A stretch of 64,000 bases of DNA from Clostridiaceae bacterium 14S0207 (GTDB taxonomy: Bacteria; Bacillota; Clostridia; Clostridiales; Clostridiaceae). Below are positions 22,371-30,379 of the stretch, in pieces. The notes under the pieces are model-generated. The model made no database searches. It saw only the letters and a list, made by a program, of their open reading frames with translations, and was not told where the DNA came from. The first letter of the stretch is position 1; every line of letters starts with the position of its first letter. The stretch is taken from contig CP026600.1 of the NCBI GenBank assembly GCA_003288255.1, positions 496,001-560,000 of the forward strand. Direction: 5' to 3'. The translations under genes and the position numbers were made by a program.

Positions 22371-22627
22371 TGAAAGTACCAATAAGTAACTGAAAATATC
22401 AGTAAATATCTAATAGATAAAATTTACCTAGATGATTTTTATATAATCCAGTTAGTTTACAGAAAATTAATGAAATTTTAAAATACAATTAATATTTTAT
22501 ATATACAATAATTAAGGGTTCAAGGAAAATCTTGAACTTAAAAAGCATAATTTAACGTGACATAAAAAGTGACAAGAATAAAAATTGTTAGGACCGATAA
22601 AAAAACATACGAAGTATTCCCTTATTT
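22371..22627. other. Intergenic region with one hairpin
   Basis: Non-coding. A GGTTCAAG...CTTGAACTT hairpin near 22518-22540 lacks a T run. I see no gene or recognisable RNA here. Confidence 0.4.
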
Positions 22628-22654
22628 TAGTCAGCTTTGGCTGACTATTTTTTT
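22628..22654 (+). terminator. Intrinsic terminator (plus strand)
   Basis: TAGTCAGC-TTTG-GCTGACTA followed by seven T. It ends transcripts coming from the LspA-like gene. Confidence 0.88.
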
Positions 22655-22659
22655 ATAAT

Positions 22660-22695
22660 AAAAGGATTTAAGAAAAAAATTTCTTAAATCCTTTT
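22660..22695 (-). terminator. Intrinsic terminator of the AlsT gene (minus strand)
   Basis: AAAAGGATTTAAGAAA and its exact complement enclose a short AT loop, eight bases past the stop codon of the minus-strand symporter gene. Confidence 0.85.
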
Positions 22696-22703
22696 TAAAT
22701 AAG

Positions 22704-24116
22704 TTATTTCCAACAATCTAAATTTTTATCTTTTAAACAATCTATTTTTTTAGGGTCAAATTTTATAGGTTGGCCATTAGCTTTTTGTTCTTCATATTGT
22801 TTAAGTGTTTTAAAAACAATTTTTGATAATAAAGCAATAGCTATAAGATTTAATATAGCCATAAGTCCCATAAACAAGTCAGCCATATCCCAAACAATTT
22901 GAATTTGTAATATAGAACCAACCATAACCATTATAACAACAAATAATCTATAAATGATTAACCAAAGTCTATTTGTTTTAATAAATTCTATATTACTTTC
23001 ACCATAATAGTAATTGCCTAGTATAGAACTATATGCAAATAGGAATATACAAATTGCTATAAATATATTGCCCCAAGAACCTACTTGTGAACTAAGAGCA
23101 TTTTGAGTTAATTGAATTCCGGTTAAATTTTGATTTGTATAAACGCCTGAAAGTAATATGATAAATGCTGTTGCAGAACATATTAAAATAGTATCAGTAA
23201 ATACACCTAAAGTTTGAATTAGACCTTGATGGATAGGATGTTCAACTTCTGCTGTTGCAGCCGCATTTGGAGCACTACCCATACCAGCCTCATTTGAAAA
23301 CAATCCTCTTTTAATTCCCAACATTATAGCACCACCAAGAGTTCCACCAACTATTTCATTAAATCCAAAAGCATTTTCAAATATAAGTTTAAATACTGAT
23401 GGTATTAAACTTATATTTTTACCTATTACGAATAAGGCAATTAATACATATGCTATAGCCATTACGGGAACAATTATCTCTGTTACTTTAGCAATTCTTT
23501 GTACTCCACCAAATATTACAGAAGCAGTTAAAATAGTTAGTATTATACCAGTTAGATGAGTATCCATTCCAAAAGCTTCCTTAAAAGCAAGGGAAATTGT
23601 ATTTGATTGAACTGAATTAAAGATAAGTCCAAAACATATCGTAATTAATATGGAAAATAGTATTCCCATCCAACGTTTATTTAAACCTTTTTCCATGTAA
23701 TAGGCTGGTCCACCTCTATATCCATCTTTATTTTTAACCTTAAAAATTTGTGCTAAGGTACTTTCAACAAAACTAGAAGCCCCTCCTATTAATGCAATTA
23801 ACCACATCCAAAAAATAGCGCCAGGACCACCTAATGATATAGCAATAGCAACACCGGCTAAATTTCCAGTACCAACTCTAGATGCCGTACTAATGCAAAA
23901 GGCTTGAAATGAAGAAATTCCTTCAGAATGTTTAGACTTATTAACGGCACTTTTACCAAGTAAACTAAACATTTCTTTTAGGTATCTAAATTGTACAAAC
24001 TTTAGTTTATAAGAAAAGAATAATCCTAACCCAATTAACATTATTATTAATATAAAAGACCAAAGTAAATTATTTGTTTGTGCAACAAGGTTTTGTAAAA
24101 AATTCATTTTTTTCAT
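22704..24116 (-). CDS. Sodium:alanine/glycine symporter (AGCS family)
   Basis: 470 residues with about 10-11 membrane helices. The AGCS signature is clear: STASRVGTGNLAGVAIAISLGGPGAIFWMW in the first third, the GGPAYYMEKGL loop, and KRGLFSNEAGMGSAPNAAATA in the middle. It imports small neutral amino acids (alanine, glycine, sometimes glutamine) with Na+. The ATG is preceded on its strand by GGAGAT. It stands alone, divergent from the gene at 24395 and closed by its own terminator. Confidence 0.92.
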   Translation of the reverse strand: MKKMNFLQNLVAQTNNLLWSFILIIMLIGLGLFFSYKLKFVQFRYLKEMFSLLGKSAVNKSKHSEGISSFQAFCISTASRVGTGNLAGVAIAISLGGPGAIFWMWLIALIGGASSFVESTLAQIFKVKNKDGYRGGPAYYMEKGLNKRWMGILFSILITICFGLIFNSVQSNTISLAFKEAFGMDTHLTGIILTILTASVIFGGVQRIAKVTEIIVPVMAIAYVLIALFVIGKNISLIPSVFKLIFENAFGFNEIVGGTLGGAIMLGIKRGLFSNEAGMGSAPNAAATAEVEHPIHQGLIQTLGVFTDTILICSATAFIILLSGVYTNQNLTGIQLTQNALSSQVGSWGNIFIAICIFLFAYSSILGNYYYGESNIEFIKTNRLWLIIYRLFVVIMVMVGSILQIQIVWDMADLFMGLMAILNLIAIALLSKIVFKTLKQYEEQKANGQPIKFDPKKIDCLKDKNLDCWK

Positions 24117-24305
24117 CTCCCTTCTAATTTTTTTAGGTTTTTAGCAACTTTTAATTTTTTTATTTCCGTTTTTAATTAAAATATAAAAGCATTTTAACAT
24201 ATAAAAAAACAGAAATCAAATTTTAGAATTATGCGACAAATATCGACTGATATAATTAAAATAATGCAAAAAATAATATTAAAACACCATGATAAATTAA
24301 ATTTA

Positions 24306-24314
24306 TGGTATAAT
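24306..24314 (+). promoter_or_regulatory. Extended -10 promoter for the membrane protein at 24395
   Basis: TGG directly followed by TATAAT, 80 bases before the start codon, in the 278-base divergent region. No further structure is seen there. Confidence 0.45.
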
Positions 24315-24394
24315 AATTTAAATACGAGATATTGTGTAGTGTATAAATAAAAAAATATAATATAAAAATAGAAAAAAAATTTAGAGGGATTAAT

Positions 24395-25387
24395 ATGGAA
24401 AAAAGATTAGAAAAAAATACAAATAATAAGATTGTTTATAATATTAAGAAAAAAGATGTGTATACCAAGGCTTTGAAACAATTTTATGAAAATAAGATCC
24501 AGATTTTATTGGGTCCTGGATTAATTTTGATAGGATTTATATTAAGACACATGAATTTTTCTACTTTTTTAGGAAGTTTACTTATGGGATTTGGTGTGTT
24601 TTATGTTATTTTTCCTTATGCAATTTTAACTACTAATATAATACGTGTTAAAAATAAAACCATAACTATGAAATTAGAAGAAAAATCTTTAATTATAAAA
24701 GAAGAAATGGAGAAAAAAGAAGAAAAAAATAAATTACATTACAAAAATATAAGTGCTATTAACGAAGATAAATATTATGTGAGAATAGTACCTATAACTA
24801 AAAATGGAGAAATACTTAAGGAGATTCTAATTCCAAAGGATAGAATTTTACAAGGGAACTTAAGTGAATTTATAGATACATTAAATGATAATATACAAAA
24901 GCATGGTGGAATGGAAAATAACTTAGAAAATCAATGTAAAAATGGAAGGGAAATTTTATCATATAGTATTAATAAAGAAGAGTATAAAAAAATTTATATA
25001 AAAGAATATTATTCTAAGAAAAGTAATATAGCATATATAGCTATTTTGGGAGTTATGGCTATAATGTCTATTAAAATAAATATAGCAATTTCTATTGCAT
25101 TTATCGGCTTATGCATTTTCTATGTTTTTTATCCATATGTAGGATATTTGTTAAAGGCTAATAATATAGTGGAAGAAAATGTTTTAATAAGTTTGTGTAG
25201 TGATGGCAATATTGGAATTCTAAGTGGAAAATCTGTAATAAAATTAAATAAAAATAGCATAAATATTACTGAAAATAATGATGTATATATAAAATTTGAA
25301 ACTCCTCTTAAAGATAATATACCAGCATATATTCCTAAAAAACATATAAATATGGGAGAAATAGATAACTTTCTAAAGTTATTATAA
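24395..25387 (+). CDS. Membrane protein with internal duplication (YcxB-like halves)
   Basis: 330 residues, no confident family. Two halves share the same plan. Each has a YENKIQ/YSKKSN lead-in, a pair of hydrophobic helices (about 37-80 and 205-250) and then a soluble beta-rich domain ending in an ILIPKDRI or AYIPKKHI strand plus a short helix. This is the layout of YcxB-like (PH-like) membrane proteins in tandem. Asn and Lys content is high. The gene ends 391 bases before eutG and has its own promoter, so it is probably not part of the eut operon. Confidence 0.55.
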   Translation: MEKRLEKNTNNKIVYNIKKKDVYTKALKQFYENKIQILLGPGLILIGFILRHMNFSTFLGSLLMGFGVFYVIFPYAILTTNIIRVKNKTITMKLEEKSLIIKEEMEKKEEKNKLHYKNISAINEDKYYVRIVPITKNGEILKEILIPKDRILQGNLSEFIDTLNDNIQKHGGMENNLENQCKNGREILSYSINKEEYKKIYIKEYYSKKSNIAYIAILGVMAIMSIKINIAISIAFIGLCIFYVFYPYVGYLLKANNIVEENVLISLCSDGNIGILSGKSVIKLNKNSINITENNDVYIKFETPLKDNIPAYIPKKHINMGEIDNFLKLL

Positions 25388-25439
25388 GAAAAATCTTTTT
25401 AGAAGGGTGAAAAAGGGTTTTTAAATAAACTTATAATTA

Positions 25440-25468
25440 TTGACAATTATAAGTTACAATAATAAAAT
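25440..25468 (+). promoter_or_regulatory. eutG: Promoter of the eutG leader
   Basis: Perfect TTGACA (25440-25445), 17-base spacer, TAAAAT (25463-25468). It would produce a long leader ending in the EutV antitermination element. The 130 bases between them show no gene and no cobalamin riboswitch. Confidence 0.6.
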
Positions 25469-25599
25469 TATAACATGTACAATTTGTTTAAAAGTATAAA
25501 TAAAAAAATTTGAAGAAAAATAATCAAGTAATATGATACTTAGAATTAATAATAATTATGCATATTTTGATTATGATTAAAATTAAATAAGTAGCATGT

Positions 25600-25690
25600 A
25601 AATACAACGATGTATTTTATTTTTATATGAGAGAGCAATGAAGCTTCTTAAGGAAAAAAAAGGTCCTTAGGAGGCTTTTATTTTTATATA
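25600..25690 (+). promoter_or_regulatory. EutV (ANTAR) antitermination element before eutG
   Basis: Hairpin P1: stem AAATAC/GTATTT with six-base loop AACGAT (25606-25611). Hairpin P2: stem GAGAGC/GCTTCT with loop AATGAA (25637-25642). Both loops have A at position 1 and G at position 4, the known ANTAR recognition rule. The 3' arm of P2 is also the 5' arm of a terminator (25641-25676, then a T-rich run), so binding of phosphorylated EutV to P1-P2 should prevent termination. Confidence 0.88.
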
Positions 25691-25778
25691 AATAGTCATT
25701 GGTTTATTACTTAAAATCAAATAATTATTAAGGCTTATTATGTAAATAGCTTAATATAAATTTCTAAGGAGTGATATG

Positions 25779-26948
25779 ATGGAAAACTTTAGTGTTAAAC
25801 CACAAGTATATTTTGGAGCGGGTTCGCTAGAATTTTTAAGTACATTAAAGTGTAAAAAAGCTTTTGTAGTAACAGATCCATTTATGGTTAAATCAGGTAC
25901 TATAAATAATATTACAATTCAATTGGAGAAGGCTGGAATAGAATATGAAGTATTCTCAGATATAGTTCCGGATCCACCAATTGAATTAGTGGTTAAAGGT
26001 ATGAAAGTTATGGATGCTTGTGATCCAGATGTTATGATAACTTTAGGTGGAGGATCTGCTATAGATGCTTCTAAGGCTATTAGACAATTTAGAGGAATAG
26101 TTAAAAGAGGAATAAGTGGGAATATAGAGGCTAAAGATCCTATGTTTATAGCTATTCCAACAACAAGTGGAACAGGATCTGAAGTAACTTCATTCTCAGT
26201 TATTACTGATAAAGTTGCTAATGTAAAATATCCTTTAGTTGATGAGAATATGTTACCAGATATAGCGATATTAGATGCTAATTTAGTTAAGTCAGTTCCG
26301 GCAGGAATAACTGCGGATACAGGATTAGATGTTTTAACGCATGCTATAGAAGCATATGTATCAACACAAGCTACTGATTTTACAGATGCTTTAGCAGAAA
26401 AAGCTATTAAGACGGTTTTTGAATATTTACCAAAGGCTTATAAAGAAGGATCAGATGAAGAAGCTAGACAAAAAATGCACAATGCTTCATGTATTGCTGG
26501 TTTAGCATTTACTAATGCCTCATTAGGAATTAATCATAGTATGGCACATATTTTAGGTGGAAAATTCCATATACCTCATGGTAGAGCTAATGCAGTATTA
26601 TTACCTTATGTAATTGAATATAATGCTGATTTAAAAACTACTTATACAAAAGATTACACAAGAGCTGCTGAAAGATATGCTGAAATTGCTAGATTTTTAA
26701 ACTTAACTCGTTCATGTAATGTTAAAGAGGGAGTTAGATGTTTAATAGAAGGTATTCAAAATCTAATCAAGAGTTTAGGAGTACCAGCTAAAATTAAAGA
26801 TACTGGTGTAAGTACAGAAGAGTTCAATAGTCTTGTGAAAGAAATGTCAGAGGTAGCTTTAAAAGATGGATGTACACCAACTAATCCAAGAATTCCAACT
26901 GTAAATGAGTTAGAGGAATTGTTTATAAAATCATATAATGGAAGATAA
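25779..26948 (+). CDS. eutG: Iron-containing alcohol dehydrogenase of ethanolamine utilisation
   Basis: 389 residues, group III (Fe-dependent) alcohol dehydrogenase. NAD-binding GGGSAIDASKAIR, the TTSGTGSEVT motif, and the metal ligands in DVLTHAIEAYVS, NHSMAHILGG and IPHGRANAVLLP are all present. In the microcompartment it reduces acetaldehyde to ethanol, regenerating NAD+ for EutE. AAGGAG at 25766 favours the second of two adjacent ATG codons (25779). It is the first gene of the locus and sits behind its own EutV element. Confidence 0.93.
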   Translation: MENFSVKPQVYFGAGSLEFLSTLKCKKAFVVTDPFMVKSGTINNITIQLEKAGIEYEVFSDIVPDPPIELVVKGMKVMDACDPDVMITLGGGSAIDASKAIRQFRGIVKRGISGNIEAKDPMFIAIPTTSGTGSEVTSFSVITDKVANVKYPLVDENMLPDIAILDANLVKSVPAGITADTGLDVLTHAIEAYVSTQATDFTDALAEKAIKTVFEYLPKAYKEGSDEEARQKMHNASCIAGLAFTNASLGINHSMAHILGGKFHIPHGRANAVLLPYVIEYNADLKTTYTKDYTRAAERYAEIARFLNLTRSCNVKEGVRCLIEGIQNLIKSLGVPAKIKDTGVSTEEFNSLVKEMSEVALKDGCTPTNPRIPTVNELEELFIKSYNGR

Positions 26949-26981
26949 ATCATTTTAATTGTGTATTTTTAATAAAAAATA

Positions 26982-27010
26982 TTGACAAAATATTAACTTT
27001 GAACTATAAT
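26982..27010 (+). promoter_or_regulatory. Promoter of eutSP
   Basis: Perfect TTGACA (26982-26987), 17-base spacer, perfect TATAAT (27005-27010). Expected start near 27017, shortly before the second antitermination element. Confidence 0.85.
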
Positions 27011-27042
27011 TTAGGTATAGTAATTGTTTAAAATTAATAGTT

Positions 27043-27130
27043 ACAGATACAAGGGTGTGTCTGTGTTAATTAGAAGCGACGAGGCTTAATGAAAATATTT
27101 TATATATTTTTATTAAGCCTTTATTTTTTT
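27043..27130 (+). promoter_or_regulatory. EutV (ANTAR) antitermination element before eutS
   Basis: P1: stem ACAGATAC/GTGTCTGT with loop AAGGGT (27051-27056), matching A1 and G4. P2: stem AAGC/GCTT with loop GACGAG (27078-27083), which keeps G4 but has G in place of A1. The 3' arm of P2 runs into a terminator (AGGCTTAAT from 27082, complement to 27120) with a T run. The variant P2 loop may weaken or alter EutV binding. Confidence 0.82.
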
Positions 27131-27224
27131 GCTTAGCGAAGATGCATGTTTATAATAAAAAAAGTTATTTAAGGAAAGCTAAAAAGAAAGTAAAAAAGAT
27201 TAAATTGCGAGTGGGGTAAATAAC

Positions 27225-27569
27225 ATGGAAGATAAGCAAAGGATTATACAAGAGTATGTTCCAGGAAAACAGATTACCTTGGCACACTTAATAGCACATC
27301 CAAATAAAAATATTTATACTAAGCTTGGTCTTTTAGAAGACAATAGTGAGGCTATAGGAATATTAACAATAACTCCTAGTGAAGCGGCTATAATAGCTGC
27401 AGATGTTTCTACAAAGGCAGCGGGAGTTGAAATTGGATTTGTAGATAGATTTAGTGGTTCTTTAGTTATTACAGGTGATGTTTCAAGTGTAGAGGCAGCA
27501 TTAAAAGAAGTTATCAATATGTTAACTTCAGTATTACAATTTTCTGCATCAAATATAACTAGGTCGTAG
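27225..27569 (+). CDS. eutS: Microcompartment shell protein EutS (permuted BMC)
   Basis: 114 residues, a single circularly permuted BMC domain. The N-terminal [21 protein letters not shown] is the extra strand-and-loop segment typical of EutS/PduU, followed by the BMC core with [23 protein letters not shown]. It forms hexameric tiles of the shell. A normally spaced site (GTGGGG) precedes the ATG. It is followed by eutP with a 12-base gap. Confidence 0.95.
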   Translation: MEDKQRIIQEYVPGKQITLAHLIAHPNKNIYTKLGLLEDNSEAIGILTITPSEAAIIAADVSTKAAGVEIGFVDRFSGSLVITGDVSSVEAALKEVINMLTSVLQFSASNITRS

Positions 27570-27581
27570 GAGGTAAATCTG

Positions 27582-28016
27582 GTGAAAAAAATTATGCTAG
27601 TTGGTAAAACAGGGTGTGGTAAAACAACTTTAACCCAAGTTTTACATAATGAAAAAATTGATTATAAAAAAACACAAGCTTTAAGCTATGGAGAAAATAG
27701 CATTGATACACCAGGTGAATATATAGAAAATAGAGGCTATTATAAGGCTTTAATTGTAACTTCTGCAGATAGTGACGTTATAGGACTTCTACAAGATTGT
27801 ACTCAGTCCAATAGCATTTTTCCACCTAGCTTTGGAAGTATGTTTCCTAAACCAGTAGTTGGAATTATTACAAAGATAGATCAATGTAATAATGAGGAAA
27901 ATATTAAAAGAGCTGAACAATTTTTAAAAATTGCAGGTGTACAAAAAATTTTTAAAATAAATTCTCTTAAAAATGAAGGAATAGAAGAATTAGTAGATTT
28001 TTTAAATGATAAATAG
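27582..28016 (+). CDS. eutP: EutP/PduV family P-loop protein
   Basis: 144 residues, a small Ras-like P-loop NTPase: Walker A GKTGCGKTT (8-16), DTPGEYIENR as the G3 switch region, and TKID as the G4 base-recognition motif. Family proteins are linked to the shell surface, and EutP of Salmonella has been reported to act as an acetate kinase; either role would suit this locus. Start is GTG 27582, seven bases after AGGAGGT. It probably forms a transcript with eutS. Confidence 0.93.
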   Translation: MKKIMLVGKTGCGKTTLTQVLHNEKIDYKKTQALSYGENSIDTPGEYIENRGYYKALIVTSADSDVIGLLQDCTQSNSIFPPSFGSMFPKPVVGIITKIDQCNNEENIKRAEQFLKIAGVQKIFKINSLKNEGIEELVDFLNDK

Positions 28017-28200
28017 AAAATCAAAAAATATATGAAAATATCAAAAATTTTTATGTATTTTTCAAACAAAAGTATGTTAAAATGTAAGTACAGAATAAAA
28101 AAAGTCGAAAATACAAATAAAATGTATTTATACTATGCATAATATAGGATAATGAAAAATTCTTCTTCAGTTCTTATCTTTATTGAGAGAGGTGGAATAA

Positions 28201-28770
28201 ATGGGTAAAAAGATTGTAATAGCCGATGATGAACCTATTACAAGAATGGATTTGAGAGAAATGTTAGAAGTAGAGGGGTACAATGTTGTAGCAGAAGCTT
28301 CTGACGGATTTGATGCCATAGAACTTTGTAGAAAACATAGACCTGAGCTGATAATTATGGATATAAAAATGCCACTTTTAGATGGGATTAATGCTTGTAA
28401 AATTATCAATGAAGAACAATTGGCTGATGCTATTATTTTATTAACTGCCTATAGTGATAAAACTTTTATAAAAAAGGCTAAAGAGGTAGGGGTTATAGGA
28501 TATTTAGTAAAACCAATAGATGATAGGGCACTTTTACCAGCAGTGGAAATTGCACTATCAAAAGGACAAGAGTTTAAAAGTTTAAAAAAAGAGGCTAAAA
28601 CTGCACAAGATAAATTAGAATCCAGAAAGCTTATAGAAAAAGCTAAAGGAATTTTAATGAAACAAAGATGTGTTAATGAAGATGATGCTTACGCTTATTT
28701 GAGAAAATTAAGTATGGATAAAAGAGTGTCCATGAGGGAAATTTCAGAGATAATCATTATGAGCGATTAG
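28201..28770 (+). CDS. eutV: Response regulator with ANTAR RNA-binding domain
   Basis: 189 residues. The receiver domain (1-120) has DDE at 10-12, the phosphoacceptor Asp 54 in IIMDIKMP, Thr in LLTAYS, and Lys in VKPI. A helical linker leads to a C-terminal ANTAR domain (about 125-185) with KAKGILMKQ and the RKLSM segment. When phosphorylated by EutW it dimerises and binds two-hairpin RNA elements, stopping transcription termination; three such elements lie in this window. No element precedes eutV itself, consistent with basal expression of the sensor pair. Confidence 0.95.
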   Translation: MGKKIVIADDEPITRMDLREMLEVEGYNVVAEASDGFDAIELCRKHRPELIIMDIKMPLLDGINACKIINEEQLADAIILLTAYSDKTFIKKAKEVGVIGYLVKPIDDRALLPAVEIALSKGQEFKSLKKEAKTAQDKLESRKLIEKAKGILMKQRCVNEDDAYAYLRKLSMDKRVSMREISEIIIMSD

Positions 28771-28806
28771 GTTAATACTTAATTGATGCAAATGGGGGAA
28801 ATGAAT

Positions 28807-30240
28807 ATGGATATTAAAGAATTATGCAAAGCATATACTTATCTAAAAGATGAGGATATAGGCATAATAGAACATATATCTAATACATTACAATTTATAT
28901 CAGATTTAGTGAAGGCAGATGTTTTTATAGATTGTCCAACAAAAGAAAATGGTAAGGCTATAGTGGTGGCGCAAGCTAAACCCTGTTATTGCAAGTCCTT
29001 GTATAGTAAAAATGTTGTAGGGCAATTGGCATTAAGGGAAAATGAACCAGCGGTTATTAGAACCATGGAAATAGGAATGCCAACTAAAGATGTAAAAGGG
29101 GTAACACAAGAAAATATTAATACTAAACAAACAGTTGAACCTATTAAAAATAAAACAGGTAAAACTGTAGGTGCATTAATTATAGAAAAAGATGAAAAAG
29201 AAATAATTGATGCTAGTAGAAGAATTGAAATATTGGCAGAAACTAATGAAACTCTAACAAATATTTTAACTGAAAAAACAGTTGCAAAAGAACAAAAAAA
29301 GTATATAAGTCATGAAGATAATAATATAACTTATCATATAGATGATGCCATTGTTATTTTTGATGAAAATGGTATTGTGAGATTTAAAAATCCAATGGCT
29401 GATAAGCTTTATAAAGAATTAGGGTATAAAGAAAATTTAATAGGTATGGATTTTAATAATATATCTTTAAATGATTACAAATTTAGTGAATTGACTGAAA
29501 ATAAACAAGTTTCTTCATATGAGGTTAGCATAAATGATATGGTACTTCAAGTAAAGTATGTTTTTCAAAATAATAAGAACTTTAATTTAGCTATGCTAAT
29601 TAAAGATATAACTTATGTTAAAGAACAAGAAAAAGAGTTGATTTTAAAATCTGTGGTTATAAAAGAAATTCATCATAGGGTCAAAAATAATTTACAAACT
29701 GTGGCAAGTTTATTGAGACTTCAGGCTAGAAGAATAGATAATGAAGAATTTAAGTCTGCATTAAATGAAAGCATGAATAGAATATTAAGCATAGCTGCTA
29801 CTCATGAAATTCTAGCACGAGAAGGAATTGATGAATTAAATATAAAAGATGTTATTCAAAGAATAAAATATAGTATGTTTAGAGATTGTTATATAGAAGA
29901 TGTGCAAATTGATTTAATTGTTACAGGCGATGATTTTAGTATAAATTCTCAAACATCTACATCAGTTTCTTTAATAATAAATGAATTGATTCAAAATTCC
30001 ATTAAACATGCATTTAAACATAAAGATAAAGGTAAGATAGAGGTAAACATTCATAAAGGAAATAAGTACTCAACTATATCAGTGATTGATAATGGTAATG
30101 GGTTTGACATAAATAGTGTAAAAGATACCAGCTTGGGATTAAGTATAGTTAGACAATTAGTAACGGATAAATTGCACGGAGAACTTAATTTGTTTTCTAA
30201 TGAGCAAGGAACAAAAGCTGTGTTTGATTTTAAAAATTAA
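28807..30240 (+). CDS. eutW: Ethanolamine-sensing histidine kinase
   Basis: About 477 residues, with no membrane segment, so a cytosolic sensor. The N-terminal region (1-165) is GAF-like, a PAS-like region covers about 175-275, then a HisKA_2 domain carries EIHHRVKNNLQ (His 289/290) and a HATPase domain has NELIQNSIKHAF and DNGNGFD. It phosphorylates EutV when ethanolamine is present. The start is ATG 28807, properly spaced from GGGGGAA; earlier in-frame codons at 28783 and 28786 lack a site. It begins 36 bases after eutV. Confidence 0.92.
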   Translation: MDIKELCKAYTYLKDEDIGIIEHISNTLQFISDLVKADVFIDCPTKENGKAIVVAQAKPCYCKSLYSKNVVGQLALRENEPAVIRTMEIGMPTKDVKGVTQENINTKQTVEPIKNKTGKTVGALIIEKDEKEIIDASRRIEILAETNETLTNILTEKTVAKEQKKYISHEDNNITYHIDDAIVIFDENGIVRFKNPMADKLYKELGYKENLIGMDFNNISLNDYKFSELTENKQVSSYEVSINDMVLQVKYVFQNNKNFNLAMLIKDITYVKEQEKELILKSVVIKEIHHRVKNNLQTVASLLRLQARRIDNEEFKSALNESMNRILSIAATHEILAREGIDELNIKDVIQRIKYSMFRDCYIEDVQIDLIVTGDDFSINSQTSTSVSLIINELIQNSIKHAFKHKDKGKIEVNIHKGNKYSTISVIDNGNGFDINSVKDTSLGLSIVRQLVTDKLHGELNLFSNEQGTKAVFDFKN

Positions 30241-30251
30241 TATGTTATGTG

Positions 30252-30345
30252 AACACAATGATGTGTTTATTACATAAGGCAATGGAGCCTAGAGCGTATA
30301 CCGTTAGATTATTATATCTAGCTGTATAACTCTAGGTTTTTTATA
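30252..30345 (+). promoter_or_regulatory. EutV (ANTAR) antitermination element before eutA
   Basis: P1: stem AACAC/GTGTT with loop AATGAT (30257-30262). P2: stem AGGC/GCCT with loop AATGGA (30281-30286). Both obey the A1/G4 rule. The P2 3' arm continues into a terminator (CCTAGAG from 30288, paired with CTCTAGG ending 30336) followed by six T. It lies between eutW and eutA, so the long structural operon is switched separately from the regulators. Confidence 0.88.
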
Positions 30346-30379
30346 TTCTATGAAATTATTATGAAAGGAAGTTGTTAAG

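Noticed and set aside
25388-25600. Cobalamin riboswitch before eutG
   Set aside because: No consensus box or matching helices seen in this AT-rich leader.
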